A stretch of 64,000 nucleotides of DNA from Deinococcus aquaedulcis (GTDB taxonomy: Bacteria; Deinococcota; Deinococci; Deinococcales; Deinococcaceae): assembly GCF_019693445.1 (NCBI RefSeq), contig NZ_JAHRBL010000018.1, positions 10,358 through 74,357 on the forward strand. Reading direction: 5' to 3'. The notes beneath the pieces were generated by a model, which searched no databases, had not been told where the DNA came from, and was given only the letters and a program-made list of their open reading frames with translations. Shown here piece after piece: positions 12,868-22,070 of the stretch (the first letter of the stretch is position 1; each line of letters opens with the position of its first letter). Both the position numbers and the translations under genes were made by a program.

Positions 12868-14745
12868 ATGAGAAACCTCAAGGTTTTAGGGTGGTTGATC
12901 TTCACCCTCTTGTGGGCCTGGGGCGGAGCCCAGACCCTGCCCAGGGAGGTGCGCGAGCGCATCATTCAGGCCACAGTGATGCTGATTCCTGCCGACAGTA
13001 GCGGCCGGCTGCAGTCCTCACTGGGGTCAGGGTCCATCATCAGTCCGCAGGGCTACATCCTCACGAATTACCACGTCATCGGAGATGCCAATGACCGGGT
13101 GATCGCGCCCCTGGTGCAGGTGCGCACCGTGCGCTTTGCCGACCGCGAGCCGGAATTCAGCTACTGGGGCAAGGTGGTGGCTGCCGATCCCAACCTGGAC
13201 CTCGCCGTCGTTCAGATCGTCATGGACAAGAACAGGAAGGCGGTGTCTGGCCTGAAGCTGCCCTTCGTGGAACTGGGCGACTCGAACGCCATGAACATCG
13301 GTGACGACATCTTTGTGTTCGGGTTCCAGGGCACGGGCGGCATGACCCTCACGTTTTCGCGCGGGTCGGTGGGCGGTTTTACCGGCGAGGATCTGGAAAG
13401 CAGCGGGCGCCAGTGGCTCAAGCACGACGCCCAGACCGGCCCCGGGAACTCGGGCGGGGGGGCCTTTAATGAGCGCGGCGCGCTGATCGGCGTGCACACC
13501 GCCGGGATTGCGGGCAACAACAACTCGCGCACCTCGTTCATGCGCCCGCTGGCGCTGGCCTGGGGCCTGGTCACCCCCAACGTGCTGGGCTTCGTGGTGC
13601 AGCGCGGCAGCCAGGGCCCACAGGCCAACACCAACAATACGGTTCAGGAGCAGGGCGGCGCGTGGCCCCCGGCCCTGACCTCCGGGCAGAACAGCGTGGC
13701 CGGCACCGTGCGCGTGACCGGCAGCGCGGGCGCCGGCACCTGGACCCTGGACCTGACTGAGCCTCTGAAAGACGGCGGCCTGAAGGGCACCGCCAAGAAC
13801 GGGTCGCAGACCCAGGCCGCTTTCTTCTATTACGACGAGGACGAGGACGTGGTCTGGGTGGAATGGACCCCCGACGGCAAGTCCTATGTGAGCTGCGTGG
13901 TGGAAGAGGACGGCGTGGGCGCCAGCAGCTGGAGCGGCATGGCCTACACCTTCAGGGACCAGAGCGCCGACGGGACCCGCACCGGCGACTGCACGGTGAG
14001 CCTGCGGGTCAAGGCGCAGGCGGCGCCCAATCCCAGCCCGTCGCCCAGCCCGGGCACCCTGAGCTGGCCCCCCACCCTGCGCGCGGGCCAGAAGTGGACC
14101 GTGAGCTTTGGCAATGCGGGCACCTACACCGTGACCCTGACCGCGCCGGACGACGAGGGCGGCTTTGAGGGCACGGCGGCGCGCGGCAACGAGCAGGGCA
14201 GCGCCCTGATGGACTATGCCGACGGCGAACTGCTGCTGATCGTGCAGCGCGCCGACAAGAGCTTCCTGGTGTGCAGCGCTGACCGCAGCGGCCTGAGCGG
14301 CGCTTCGCTGCGCGGCGACGCCACCAGCCACAAGAACTCCAGCGACAAGGGCACCAGCCTGGGGGCCTGCACCGTGAGCATGGGCACCGCCTCGGCGCCG
14401 ACCCCGGCCCCCGCTGGCCTGAGCTGGCCGCCCGCCCTGGCCACCGGCCAGAAGTGGACTGTCGCCTTTGGCAACGCGGGCACCTACGCCCTGACCCTGG
14501 ACCAGCGCGACGAGAAAGGCATCTACGACGCCGTGGCCACGCGCGGCAGCGAGCGCGGCACGGCCCTGATGGACTACTCCGATGACGAGCTGACTGTGAT
14601 CGTGCAGCGCGCCGACAAGAGCTTCCTGGTGTGCGTGGCTGACCGCAGTGGGCTGAGTGGCGCTGCGCTGCGCGGCAACGCGAGCAGCCACAAGAACTCC
14701 AGTGACAAGGGCACGAGTCTGGGAACCTGCACCATCTCGCGCTGA
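12868..14745 (+). CDS. Secreted trypsin-like serine protease with tandem C-terminal repeats
   Basis: A 625-residue exported protein. Signal peptide at 1-21. A chymotrypsin-fold S1 protease domain follows (about 30-245), with catalytic His69 (TNYHV), Asp111 (NLDLAV) and Ser195 (GPGNSGGGAF); it resembles HtrA/DegP but shows no PDZ domain. The rest (265-625) is three related modules of about 110-120 residues, each starting with WPPxLxxGQ. Modules 2 and 3 are nearly copies and share QRADKSFLVC, DRSGLSGA and SSDKGTSLG. The modules may bind substrate or cell-surface material. Monocistronic, ending at a strong hairpin. Confidence 0.88.
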   Translation: MRNLKVLGWLIFTLLWAWGGAQTLPREVRERIIQATVMLIPADSSGRLQSSLGSGSIISPQGYILTNYHVIGDANDRVIAPLVQVRTVRFADREPEFSYWGKVVAADPNLDLAVVQIVMDKNRKAVSGLKLPFVELGDSNAMNIGDDIFVFGFQGTGGMTLTFSRGSVGGFTGEDLESSGRQWLKHDAQTGPGNSGGGAFNERGALIGVHTAGIAGNNNSRTSFMRPLALAWGLVTPNVLGFVVQRGSQGPQANTNNTVQEQGGAWPPALTSGQNSVAGTVRVTGSAGAGTWTLDLTEPLKDGGLKGTAKNGSQTQAAFFYYDEDEDVVWVEWTPDGKSYVSCVVEEDGVGASSWSGMAYTFRDQSADGTRTGDCTVSLRVKAQAAPNPSPSPSPGTLSWPPTLRAGQKWTVSFGNAGTYTVTLTAPDDEGGFEGTAARGNEQGSALMDYADGELLLIVQRADKSFLVCSADRSGLSGASLRGDATSHKNSSDKGTSLGACTVSMGTASAPTPAPAGLSWPPALATGQKWTVAFGNAGTYALTLDQRDEKGIYDAVATRGSERGTALMDYSDDELTVIVQRADKSFLVCVADRSGLSGAALRGNASSHKNSSDKGTSLGTCTISR

Positions 14746-14762
14746 AGCAGGCTCAGGTTGAA

Positions 14763-14796
14763 GCGCGCCCCGGGTGATGAAGCCCGGGGCGCGCTC
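14763..14796 (+). terminator. Hairpin terminator after the protease
   Basis: A perfect 12-bp stem (14763-14774 with 14783-14794) with an 8-nt loop. The U-run is poor (TCCTGGTT), so it may work partly by its very stable stem. Confidence 0.65.
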
Positions 14797-14952
14797 CTGG
14801 TTCCAGGGTGGTCGGCTTCAACGCACCGCGAAAAGGGCTGGGTGGAGCCGCTATGGCCGCTCTGCCCCGCTGACGTCAAGGCAGGGAATTCGGGGACCGT
14901 CCGATGGGCATCCTGACCGCGCAGCGCCGGTGTGCCTCCTCTCCGCCGATGC

Positions 14953-16215
14953 TCAGGCCTGCGTTTCTCCCGTCTGCCCAGGCAGCAGGCGGCGCAGGTG
15001 GTCCAGATGCACGGCATGCCATTCGGTCTTGTCGGGCACGGCCCCCTGAATGCCGTCCACGTAGCCCAGGGCGCGGAACAGTTCCCCCGCCAGCACCGCG
15101 TCCTCGTGCAGGGCGCGCAGGTCGTCCAGCGGGGCGTGGTCGGTCCAGGCCGCCAGATAAACGTCGCGGGCTGCCGCCAGTGCCTCCGGCGGGGTGTCGT
15201 CTGGGGCAAGGTAGGCCGGGTTGGCGTCCAGAAAGGGGTGGGTGGCGCAGACATCCGACCAGTCCAGCAGGGTGAAGGTGCCGTCCCGGGCAGTGACATT
15301 GCCCGCGTGCAGGTCGCCGTGGCCCAGGGTGGGCGGCAGCGGGCTGGCCGCCAGCCGGGCCAGGGCGGCGTCCAGGGCGGGCTGGCGTGTGCGCAGGGCG
15401 GCGGCCTCAGCGGCAGTAAACCCTTTTGTCTGCCCCACCTGCAAGCCCTCGTCGCTCAGCAGGTGGGGCAGCCAGCGGCGCACGTATGCTGGGCCCCGGT
15501 CACGCAGCCCCAGCGTGGGCAGCAGCGGCAGACTGGCGCGCTGCACCCAGGCGAGGTGGCGCAGCAGCCCGGTCAGGTCGTCCGGGCCTGCCTCCCCGCT
15601 GTCGGCCAGCAGCAGGAAGCCGCGCGCGGTGTCGGCGGCCAGCACCCGGGGCGCGGCGCCTGGCACCTCGCGCGCCAGCACCGGGGTGAGCGCCACCTCG
15701 CGGGCAAAAAACTCCGGCACCGCCTTGAAGTACACCGGGCCCCCATCCGTGGGCACCCGCCACAGCAGGCTGATCTGCCAGTGCTTGAGCACCTCGGGTT
15801 CGCCTGTGCGGGTCAGCGCCTGCGCCGCCAGCTCCGTATCCAGCCACGTCAGGGCCTGGGCTGCCCAATCGGCGTGAAACCAGGGAATGGGGGGCGGCGG
15901 GGTCAGCGCGGCCTGCCGCCAGCCGGAAACCTCTGCTGGTGCTCCCTCTGGCCCCACCGCGTCCGGGCCCAGCGGCGCGGCGCTGTGCAGGTGCCACACG
16001 CACTGCGCCCGGGCCACGCCGTCCTGGGTGCCCAGCGGCGTAAAGGCGAGGCGGCGCCCCAGCTGCGCCCGCAGGCCCAGCGTCTGCGCCGCCTCCAGAA
16101 TGTGCTGGCCGTAATACGTGGGCGTGTGCACCGTCAGGGTATGGTGCGCGGCCTGGGCCTCACCGGGGTGGGTCAGGATCAGGTGCAGCGTGGTGTGGCG
16201 CTGGGGCGCGGACAT
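14953..16215 (-). CDS. Phosphotransferase of the APH (aminoglycoside/choline kinase-like) family
   Basis: A 420-residue protein. Residues 1-130 are an extra N-terminal domain that looks like a Nudix-like or unknown fold ([20 protein letters not shown]). The C-terminal 290 residues are an APH-type kinase domain with the catalytic loop [16 protein letters not shown] and the metal-binding LLDWSDV. It would phosphorylate a small hydroxylated molecule; there is no sign that it is a true resistance enzyme. It stands alone, in the same direction as the SDR gene 60 bases upstream. Confidence 0.82.
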   Translation of the reverse strand: MSAPQRHTTLHLILTHPGEAQAAHHTLTVHTPTYYGQHILEAAQTLGLRAQLGRRLAFTPLGTQDGVARAQCVWHLHSAAPLGPDAVGPEGAPAEVSGWRQAALTPPPPIPWFHADWAAQALTWLDTELAAQALTRTGEPEVLKHWQISLLWRVPTDGGPVYFKAVPEFFAREVALTPVLAREVPGAAPRVLAADTARGFLLLADSGEAGPDDLTGLLRHLAWVQRASLPLLPTLGLRDRGPAYVRRWLPHLLSDEGLQVGQTKGFTAAEAAALRTRQPALDAALARLAASPLPPTLGHGDLHAGNVTARDGTFTLLDWSDVCATHPFLDANPAYLAPDDTPPEALAAARDVYLAAWTDHAPLDDLRALHEDAVLAGELFRALGYVDGIQGAVPDKTEWHAVHLDHLRRLLPGQTGETQA

Positions 16216-16275
16216 GGGCCCCAGCGTGGCACACCCCCACGCCTGCCCACATCGGCCACGTGGCCTGCGCCGCCC

Positions 16276-17037
16276 TTACGCCGGGTCGCCGTGCTGAGCG
16301 TTCAGACCGCGAAACACCGCGTCGTAGGTGCCGTTGGCCACGGCATGGCGCAGCGGCCGCACGCGTTCCACCAGCACGTAAGGGGCGTTCGGCTGGGTGT
16401 CCAGCAGGTGCAGGGTTTCTTCCATAAAGTCGGCCAGCGGCATGGCGCGCGGGTCCTGGCTGCCGCCGGGCATCAGCTCGGTGGCCACGTAGGGCGGCGC
16501 CAGCTCGGTCACCTGCACCGCCGTGCCGCGCAGTTGCCAGCGCAGCGATTCGGTATACGAGTGCAGCGCGGCCTTGGTGGCGCTGTAGGTGGGCGTGACC
16601 GCCAGCGGCACCGACGCCAGCCCGGACGTCACGTTCAGGATGGTCGCCTGGGGCTGGCGGCGCAGGTGCGGCAGCAGGGCGTGGGTCAGGCGGATGGGAC
16701 CCAGCAGGTTCGTCGCCACGGTGGCCTCAGCGGTGGCGGTGTCTGGCTGGGTCAGCAGGTCTTCAGCCACCATGATCCCGGCATTGTTGATCAGCACGTT
16801 CAGCGTGGGGTGCTCGGCGGTCATCCGTTCGGTCAGGGCGGCGATGGACACCGGGTCGGTCACGTCCAGCGCGTAGGCGTGCAGGTTGGGACGTGCGGCG
16901 GCCACCTCCTGCAGCGTTTCCAGGCGGCGCCCCGCCATCAGCACCGTGTTGCCCCGGTCATGCAGGCCCTCGGCCAGCGCGCGCCCAATCCCCGAACCGC
17001 CGCCTGTGAGCAGCACCGTCTTTCCTGTGATGGTCAT
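16276..17037 (-). CDS. Short-chain dehydrogenase (DltE-like SDR)
   Basis: A 253-residue NAD(P)-dependent oxidoreductase. Seen: cofactor loop TGGGSGIGRALA (10-21), NNAGIM (about 84-89), and the catalytic Ser-Tyr-Lys as VTSGLAS ... YSATKAAL. The C-terminal region (PPYVATELM) is typical of DltE/YdfG-type enzymes. AGGAGG lies eight bases before the ATG. It is divergent from the HxlR gene across a perfect inverted repeat, so that regulator probably controls it. Confidence 0.9.
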   Translation of the reverse strand: MTITGKTVLLTGGGSGIGRALAEGLHDRGNTVLMAGRRLETLQEVAAARPNLHAYALDVTDPVSIAALTERMTAEHPTLNVLINNAGIMVAEDLLTQPDTATAEATVATNLLGPIRLTHALLPHLRRQPQATILNVTSGLASVPLAVTPTYSATKAALHSYTESLRWQLRGTAVQVTELAPPYVATELMPGGSQDPRAMPLADFMEETLHLLDTQPNAPYVLVERVRPLRHAVANGTYDAVFRGLNAQHGDPA

Positions 17038-17075
17038 GGTGAATCCTCCTGGCCGCACCCTACGCCCCTCACTCT

Positions 17076-17100
17076 CTTTTGGGAAGAAGGCACCCAAAAG
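17076..17100. promoter_or_regulatory. Probable HxlR operator between SDR and hxlR
   Basis: A perfect 8-bp inverted repeat, CTTTTGGG (17076-17083) and CCCAAAAG (17093-17100), with 9 bases between. It sits in the 78-base divergent gap and covers the -35/spacer region of the regulator's promoter (-10 TATGGT at 17104-17109), a position suited to repression of both genes. Confidence 0.65.
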
Positions 17101-17115
17101 TGCTATGGTCTCCCT

Positions 17116-17517
17116 ATGGAGAGTATCGAGCAGGCCGCTGTTCCTGGCCCCTGGCCCAAGGCCGCTCCCGAAGTGGAAGCCCTGGTGCGCGAGATGATTG
17201 GGCGGGTGGCCGACAAGTGGACGCTGCTGATTCTGGAGGTGCTGGAAGAACACGGCACGCTGCGCTTTACCCAGGTGGGGGAGCGGGTGGGCGGCATCAG
17301 CCAGAAGATGCTGACCAAAACCCTGCGCCAGATGGAAGCCGACGGCCTGCTGCGCCGCACCGTGCACCCCGTCATTCCCCCCCGCGTGGAATACACCCTG
17401 ACCCCGCTGGGCCACAGCCTCAGTGAAGCCTTCTGCCCGGTGTGGCTGTGGGCCGAGGCCAACTACGCGGCCGTGATGCGCGCCCGCGCCGCCTTTGCCG
17501 GGGCGGCGGCAGAATAG
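17116..17517 (+). CDS. HxlR-family transcriptional regulator
   Basis: A 133-residue winged-helix protein. Seen: VADKWTLLILEVLEEHGTLRF, GGISQKMLTKTLRQMEADGLL and the wing HPVIPPRVEYTLTPLG, all characteristic of HxlR. These dimers bind roughly 25-bp palindromes and often sense aldehydes or disulfide stress; no N-terminal cysteine is present here, so a thiol switch is unlikely. TATGGT 6 bases before the ATG indicates a leaderless RNA. The likely target is the divergent SDR gene. Confidence 0.92.
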   Translation: MESIEQAAVPGPWPKAAPEVEALVREMIGRVADKWTLLILEVLEEHGTLRFTQVGERVGGISQKMLTKTLRQMEADGLLRRTVHPVIPPRVEYTLTPLGHSLSEAFCPVWLWAEANYAAVMRARAAFAGAAAE

Positions 17518-17522
17518 GACCT

Positions 17523-17765
17523 ATGACCGACCGCGAACTGAACTTTGCGCGCGAGATTCTGGGCCAGCGGAGCTACCGCGAGGTGCCTGACCCCGAAGTG
17601 CTGCAGGAGGCCGAGCGCCTGCTCTCGGCGTGGCTGGCGGGCGAGACGCGCATGGAACGGCCCAAGCTGTACGACCACTACGCCCTGCTGCTGCTGGCCC
17701 TGACCCGGCAGGTGCGGGCCCTGGAAGCGCGGGTGGCGGCCCTGGAAAGCGCCCGGCCCGAATGA
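17523..17765 (+). CDS. Small hypothetical protein
   Basis: An 80-residue, mostly helical and charged protein ([20 protein letters not shown]...), with a C-terminal coiled-coil-like stretch ([18 protein letters not shown]). No signal peptide, membrane segment or known family is recognised. It begins 5 bases after the HxlR stop codon and overlaps trpF by 4 bases, so it is probably co-transcribed with both. Confidence 0.75.
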   Translation: MTDRELNFAREILGQRSYREVPDPEVLQEAERLLSAWLAGETRMERPKLYDHYALLLLALTRQVRALEARVAALESARPE

Positions 17766-18382
17766 TCCGGGTCAAGGTCTGCGGCACCACCAGCGTGCAC
17801 GACGCCGTTCTGGCCGCCGAAGCGGGCGCCGACGCCCTGGGTTTTATCTTCGCGCCGGTCAGCAAGCGGCTGGTCACGCCACAAGTGGCGCGCGAGGCGG
17901 GCCTGGGTGTGGGGCCCACGGTGGCGCGCGTGGGGGTCTTTCTGGACCAGGGCCTGGACGAGGTGCTGCGCCTTGCCGACGCCGCCCGCCTGAGTGCCGT
18001 GCAGCTTCACGGTCCTTTGTCAAGTCTTTACGTTGAAACAGTGGCCGCGTATTATCCCGTTCTGCGCGTGCTGCGCCCCGCCGATCTGGCGGCGGCGGCC
18101 GTGTGGCACCCTCCCCACATCACCCTGATGGTGGACGCCCCCGAGCCCGGCAGCGGGCACGCCCTGGACTGGGACGCGCTGCGGGCGGCTTTTCCACCCG
18201 GGGCGTGGCTGGCAGGGGGCCTGAGCCCGGCCAACGTGGCGCAGGCCATCACCACCCTGAAGCCCGCCGGGGTGGACGCGGTCAGCCGCCTGGAAAGCCG
18301 CCCCGGGGTCAAGGATGAGGCCGCCGTGCGGGCCTTTGTTCAGGCCGTGCGGACGCTAACAGCCCCCAGTTATCCACAGTGA
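17762..18382 (+). CDS. trpF: Phosphoribosylanthranilate isomerase
   Basis: A 206-residue TIM barrel that converts phosphoribosylanthranilate to CdRP in tryptophan synthesis. Seen: [12 protein letters not shown] with the catalytic cysteine (Cys7), [22 protein letters not shown], the phosphate-binding AGGLSPANV and the end [15 protein letters not shown]. The usual SS of VSSGVE is replaced by SR. No other trp gene is adjacent. Its start overlaps the small upstream gene (ATGA). The last codons contain a perfect DnaA box. Confidence 0.93.
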   Translation: MIRVKVCGTTSVHDAVLAAEAGADALGFIFAPVSKRLVTPQVAREAGLGVGPTVARVGVFLDQGLDEVLRLADAARLSAVQLHGPLSSLYVETVAAYYPVLRVLRPADLAAAAVWHPPHITLMVDAPEPGSGHALDWDALRAAFPPGAWLAGGLSPANVAQAITTLKPAGVDAVSRLESRPGVKDEAAVRAFVQAVRTLTAPSYPQ

Positions 18383-18538
18383 AACGCGAAGCTGTGGATA
18401 ACTTTGGAAGCGGTGGAACAGGCCAGCTCAACCACAACAAATGCCCATTGGGCGCCATTTTTCTGGGTTTTTAGCCTGGATTGGTTCCCCAGTTATCCAC
18501 ACCTTGTCCACAGCGCCTGTGGATAAACCTGTGGATAA
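18370..18538. other. DnaA-box cluster
   Basis: Five perfect TTATCCACA boxes within 169 bases: forward at 18370-18378 and 18493-18501; reverse at 18393-18401, 18518-18526 and 18530-18538. A sixth, one-mismatch box (TTGTCCACA) is at 18504-18512. Boxes 1-2 and 3-6 form two groups separated by about 90 bases that include an AT-richer stretch (18428-18475). DnaA would bind here; whether as an origin, a titration site or a regulatory site cannot be decided from sequence. dnaA and dnaN are not in the window. Confidence 0.85.
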
Positions 18539-18546
18539 CTTTGGCG

Positions 18547-19392
18547 TTACAGGCCCAGCGCGGCGGCCAGCGCCTGCCCCCCGTCCACGATGGTGGTGGC
18601 GGGGGCCAGCGTGAGCCCCACCCCGAAGAACGGCACACGCGCGGCGGTGTGCGACTTCACCCGCAGATTCTCCAGATTGCCGTGGTCGCTGCTCAGCACC
18701 ACACGCGCTCCGGCCTGCAGCGCCCCCCAGAGCAGGGCGTCCACCCGGCGCAGGTAGGCGCGGCCGGCGGCCCAGACCTCGGGGCCCGCCTCCGGCCCGC
18801 CCTGATGGCCCAGCAGGTCGCTGAACCACAGGTCGGCGGTCAGCAGGTCCACGTGGGCGGCGGCGCGCCCTAGCGCCTCGCCATGCCGGGCGATCTCGTC
18901 CAGCGCCCCCTCTTCGGTCCACGGGCCTGTATAGGCCAACCCCAGGGTGGCGCCCAGCAGTGGCACTCCGCCTGGGTTCAGCGGCAGCCCGGCGGCCTGA
19001 AACGCGAAGGGAAAGCAGCCCAGGCGGTTGCGGGGTCCCCGGGTGCCCGCCTGCAGGTAAGCGGGGTGGTAGCCGTTGGCCAGCACCGCGCGGCCCCCGG
19101 CCTGGGTCAGGCGCACGGGCAGCGAGGCCGCCCGCAGCAGCGCCTGCAGGGTGGGCCCCGGGTGCGGCCCGAAGTGCTCGCCCATCAGGGCCACCGCGTT
19201 CTGCCCGGTCAGCCAGCAGCTCTGCCCGGTGCCGGACTGTGGCAGTCCCGGCACGCCCAGCACCGCGTCCAGCGCGGGGACGGCGTCCACCAGCGGGCGC
19301 AGGGTGGGCAGGTCCTGGTCCCACACCGAATCTGGCGGGGCGTCCAGCGGGTGCCCCACGCCGTCCAGTGCCAGCCACAGCAGCCCGGTCAT
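18547..19392 (-). CDS. Alkaline-phosphatase-superfamily metalloenzyme (iPGM-like)
   Basis: A 281-residue protein with the core of the alkaline phosphatase / cofactor-independent phosphoglycerate mutase fold: the first metal aspartate in LALDGVG (7-13), a nucleophile-type loop [13 protein letters not shown] and the C-terminal metal site SSDHGNLEN. It is about half the size of iPGM and lacks the transferase insertion, so it is probably a phosphohydrolase or mutase for another substrate. It starts near the DnaA boxes' far side and ends eight bases from them. Confidence 0.78.
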   Translation of the reverse strand: MTGLLWLALDGVGHPLDAPPDSVWDQDLPTLRPLVDAVPALDAVLGVPGLPQSGTGQSCWLTGQNAVALMGEHFGPHPGPTLQALLRAASLPVRLTQAGGRAVLANGYHPAYLQAGTRGPRNRLGCFPFAFQAAGLPLNPGGVPLLGATLGLAYTGPWTEEGALDEIARHGEALGRAAAHVDLLTADLWFSDLLGHQGGPEAGPEVWAAGRAYLRRVDALLWGALQAGARVVLSSDHGNLENLRVKSHTAARVPFFGVGLTLAPATTIVDGGQALAAALGL

Positions 19393-19754
19393 GGGCCAAG
19401 GATAGGGCCCAGGAGCGCCGTCAGCGCCAGGTGAACGCGTCTATGGCCGTGCCGTCCTGGTCGGTGACGGTCACGGAGCGCTGGTCCTACAGCCCGCACC
19501 CAGGCGGGGCTTAGATCGCTCATCAAGGCCCCTCGGGTTCCCAGGCCGGGTGCAGGCCAGCCACGCGAATGTGGCCCTCGCCGGGGTCAGCATCTATTGG
19601 AATGGACAGGCCCAGGGGCCAGGGCGCGCGCCATGTCGGAGACCAGCAGGCTCACGGAGGTGGAGCTGAGGATAGGGTCAGCGCATCGGTTGATCAGGGC
19701 TTTGGCGGATGCAGCGGCGGGAGTGGACGGCATAGGCTCCTTGTGGAGGCAGAG
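19393..19754. other. Intergenic region, possible gene remnant
   Basis: No intact gene seen. On the minus strand about 19422-19484 reads [18 protein letters not shown] and a stop, preceded directly by an in-frame TAG. This looks like the 3' end of a decayed gene, but it is short and could be chance. A GTGGAGG ribosome site for the next gene lies at 19743-19749. Confidence 0.35.
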
Positions 19755-20486
19755 ATGACGCTCAATCAAGCTCTTGACCGGCTTTACGACGTGTTCGGCC
19801 AGGTGCCAAAACCAGCAACTCTGGACGCCTGCTCCTGTTGCATGGACGACACTGAAATCCGGTTCATCCTGCGTGAGCCGCTCAGAACCCTGACAGCCTC
19901 TCACCTGAGTTCATACGCGTCGTCGGCGCTGTATACGGTCGGCGGCTGGGATGATTTCCGGTATTTTCTGCCTCGCCTGCTGGAGTTGGCCGTGCAGGGC
20001 GAATGGGTCTGGCCCGATGCCGAGTTGATTTGCAAACGGGTGCAGTACGGATTGGACGAGGGATATGTCTTGAGCGGTGAAGAGGCGCGAGCGCTCAGTG
20101 CCTTTCAGGAGGCGTGGTGGCGCTGGACGTTGGCGCACCTGCCGGACCAGGTGCCCTTGTCTGTGGAGGAAGTGCTGGTCGCAGCCCTCATTGGTGGCAC
20201 CCCTCTGGAAGACCTCTTGGCCGACTGGCGGACTTCTTCAAGTGCATCCGCTCGCTGGCATCTGGCGCTTTTTATCAAGGTCAATTTCATGACTCTGGCC
20301 CTGGGGAAAACGATGAATCATCAGCTTCCCAATGGCGTGGCTGTCTCTGAGGCACTGGCGCAGTGGGTGATGGCGCCTGAACAGCGCGCCTGGTTGGAAG
20401 AGGCGTTCTTCGCTGACCCCGATGGACCTGCAGCTCAGGACATCAGTGACGCTTTGCTGTGGCTGCCGCCCCAGGACGCCCCATGA
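19755..20486 (+). CDS. Hypothetical protein upstream of the end-repair operon
   Basis: A 243-residue soluble protein, not assigned to a named family. It has a Cys cluster early (CSCCMDD, residues 26-32), an aromatic central part (LYTVGGWDDFRYFLPRLLEL) and a helical C-terminal half. GGAGG six bases before the ATG supports the start. Its stop overlaps the start of the first nucleotidyltransferase (ATGA at 20483), so it is translated with the repair operon and may belong to it; alternatively it is only a neighbour that lends a promoter. Confidence 0.78.
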   Translation: MTLNQALDRLYDVFGQVPKPATLDACSCCMDDTEIRFILREPLRTLTASHLSSYASSALYTVGGWDDFRYFLPRLLELAVQGEWVWPDAELICKRVQYGLDEGYVLSGEEARALSAFQEAWWRWTLAHLPDQVPLSVEEVLVAALIGGTPLEDLLADWRTSSSASARWHLALFIKVNFMTLALGKTMNHQLPNGVAVSEALAQWVMAPEQRAWLEEAFFADPDGPAAQDISDALLWLPPQDAP

Positions 20487-21361
20487 GCCGCCCCCTGCCC
20501 CCCGGTACACCTGTCACGCTGCATGCGCCGCAGGCTGGCCTCCCGGCCGGCACCGCTGGCGTAATTGTGGCCGCGCCCCAGGCCGGCAGTGTGTACGAGG
20601 TGGACTTTGCTGGGCAGGTGGTAGGGGTCAACCGCGTGCACCTGAAAGTGATGCGCCCGGACCTCCATCCGCCGCCCGTTCACGAGGACCTGCGCCCCTA
20701 CGTGCAGTACGCCTGCGTGATGGGCAGCCGGGCCTTTGGCCTCAGCACCGACACCTCGGACACCGACCTGCGCGGCTTTTACCTGCCGCCCGCGCGGCTG
20801 CACTGGGGCCTGGGCGAGGTGCCCCCCCAGCTGGAATTTGCGGCCCCCGGCACCGAGGAGGTGTACTGGGAGGCCCGCAAATTCGTGCTGCTGGCCCTGA
20901 AGGCCAACCCCAACGTGCTGGAGGTGCTGGCCTCGCCGCAGCGGGTGACGGTGACGCCCGTGGCCGGGGCACTGCTGAACATCCGGAGCGCTTTCCTGAG
21001 CCGCCGTATTGCGCAGACCTACGGTGAATATGTGCAGGCGCAGTTTCGCCGTATGGAGGCCGACCGGCGCACCCACGGCGAGGTGCGGCCCAAACACGTA
21101 ATGCATCTGCTGCGGCTGCTGCTCAGCGGCGCCCACGCCCTGCGCACGGGCGAGATCCTAGTGGACGTGGGCGAGCACCGCGCGGCGCTGCTGGCGGTGA
21201 AAACGGGCGAGATGACCTGGGCTGAGGCCGACCGCTGGCGGGCGCAGTTGCAGCGCGACTTTGAGCACGCGGCGGCGCACACTGGCCTGCCCGACCGTCC
21301 GGACTTTGGGGCGGTGGAACGCTGGTTGGTGGATGCGCGGCGGGCAGCGCTGGACTGGTAG
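20483..21361 (+). CDS. YcgL-type predicted nucleotidyltransferase 1
   Basis: A 292-residue member of the DNA polymerase beta-like nucleotidyltransferases (COG3541 type). After a small N-terminal beta domain (residues 1-60), the catalytic motif is GSRAFGLSTDTSDTDLRG (81-98), with metal-binding Asp93 and Asp95. The C-terminal part is helical. Such enzymes transfer an NMP to an RNA, protein or small molecule; the target here is unknown. First enzyme of the end-repair operon; a second, diverged paralogue lies at 24177. An 82-base gap separates it from the ligase. Confidence 0.85.
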   Translation: MSRPLPPGTPVTLHAPQAGLPAGTAGVIVAAPQAGSVYEVDFAGQVVGVNRVHLKVMRPDLHPPPVHEDLRPYVQYACVMGSRAFGLSTDTSDTDLRGFYLPPARLHWGLGEVPPQLEFAAPGTEEVYWEARKFVLLALKANPNVLEVLASPQRVTVTPVAGALLNIRSAFLSRRIAQTYGEYVQAQFRRMEADRRTHGEVRPKHVMHLLRLLLSGAHALRTGEILVDVGEHRAALLAVKTGEMTWAEADRWRAQLQRDFEHAAAHTGLPDRPDFGAVERWLVDARRAALDW

Positions 21362-21443
21362 GCCAGATCGCGTGCCTCGGCGCGACGCATGGCCGATGTC
21401 GCTCCTCGCCGGTGCCCGGTAGGGTAACGGGCAGTGATGCCCC

Positions 21444-22070
21444 ATGCGAATCAAATACCCCTCCACCCCCCACCTGCCCTGGTCACCCGGGCTGCAAAAC
21501 GACGACCGCCGCATTCCTGACCTCTGCGGCTTCAGCGGCCACGAGGTCGTGGTGACCGAGAAGCTGGACGGCGAGAACACCAGCCTCTACCGCGAAGACC
21601 TCCACGCGCGCAGCCTGGATACCCGCCCGCACCCCTCGCGCACCTGGGTCAAGGCCGAGCGGGGCCGCTTTGGTCACGAGATCCCCCCGGGCTGGCGCCT
21701 GTGCGGCGAGAATGTGTATGCCGTGCACAGCCTGCGCTACGCCGATCTGGAAGGCTACTTCTACCTGTTTTCCGTGTGGGACGAGCACAACGTGTCGCGC
21801 CCCTGGGACGAGGTGCGGGCCTGGGCCCAGCAGGTGGGGGTGCCCACGCCGCGCGAACTGTACCGGGGCCCCTGGGACGAGGCCGCCCTGCGCGCCCTGC
21901 CAGTGGACCCCGAGCAGATGGAAGGCTACGTGGTGCGCGTGACCGGCGAGATTCCGTATGCCGACTTTGGGCGCTGCGTGGCCAAATGGGTGCGCCGGGG
22001 GCACGTGCAAACGGACGTCCACTGGCTCAGCAAGCCCGTGGAGGCCAACGGGCTGAAGGAGACGCCATGA
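21444..22070 (+). CDS. Minimal RNA ligase (adenylyltransferase-fold)
   Basis: A 208-residue ATP-dependent ligase core. Seen in order: motif I EKLDGEN with the AMP-accepting Lys40, motif III-like CGENVYAVHSL and YFYLFSVWDE (87-114), motif IV EGYVVR (160-165) and motif V AKWVRR (180-185). That covers the nucleotidyltransferase domain with little else, shorter than T4 Rnl1 or the D. radiodurans Rnl. It would seal 3'-OH/5'-phosphate ends made ready by HD-Pnk two genes downstream. Its stop overlaps the PARG start by 4 bases. Confidence 0.9.
   Translation: MRIKYPSTPHLPWSPGLQNDDRRIPDLCGFSGHEVVVTEKLDGENTSLYREDLHARSLDTRPHPSRTWVKAERGRFGHEIPPGWRLCGENVYAVHSLRYADLEGYFYLFSVWDEHNVSRPWDEVRAWAQQVGVPTPRELYRGPWDEAALRALPVDPEQMEGYVVRVTGEIPYADFGRCVAKWVRRGHVQTDVHWLSKPVEANGLKETP

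Noticed and set aside
14932..17517. An 861-codon plus-strand ORF ending in the HxlR protein
   Set aside because: Only the last 133 codons have homology; the rest is antisense to the APH and SDR genes. The start at 17116 is fixed by the -10 and the operator.
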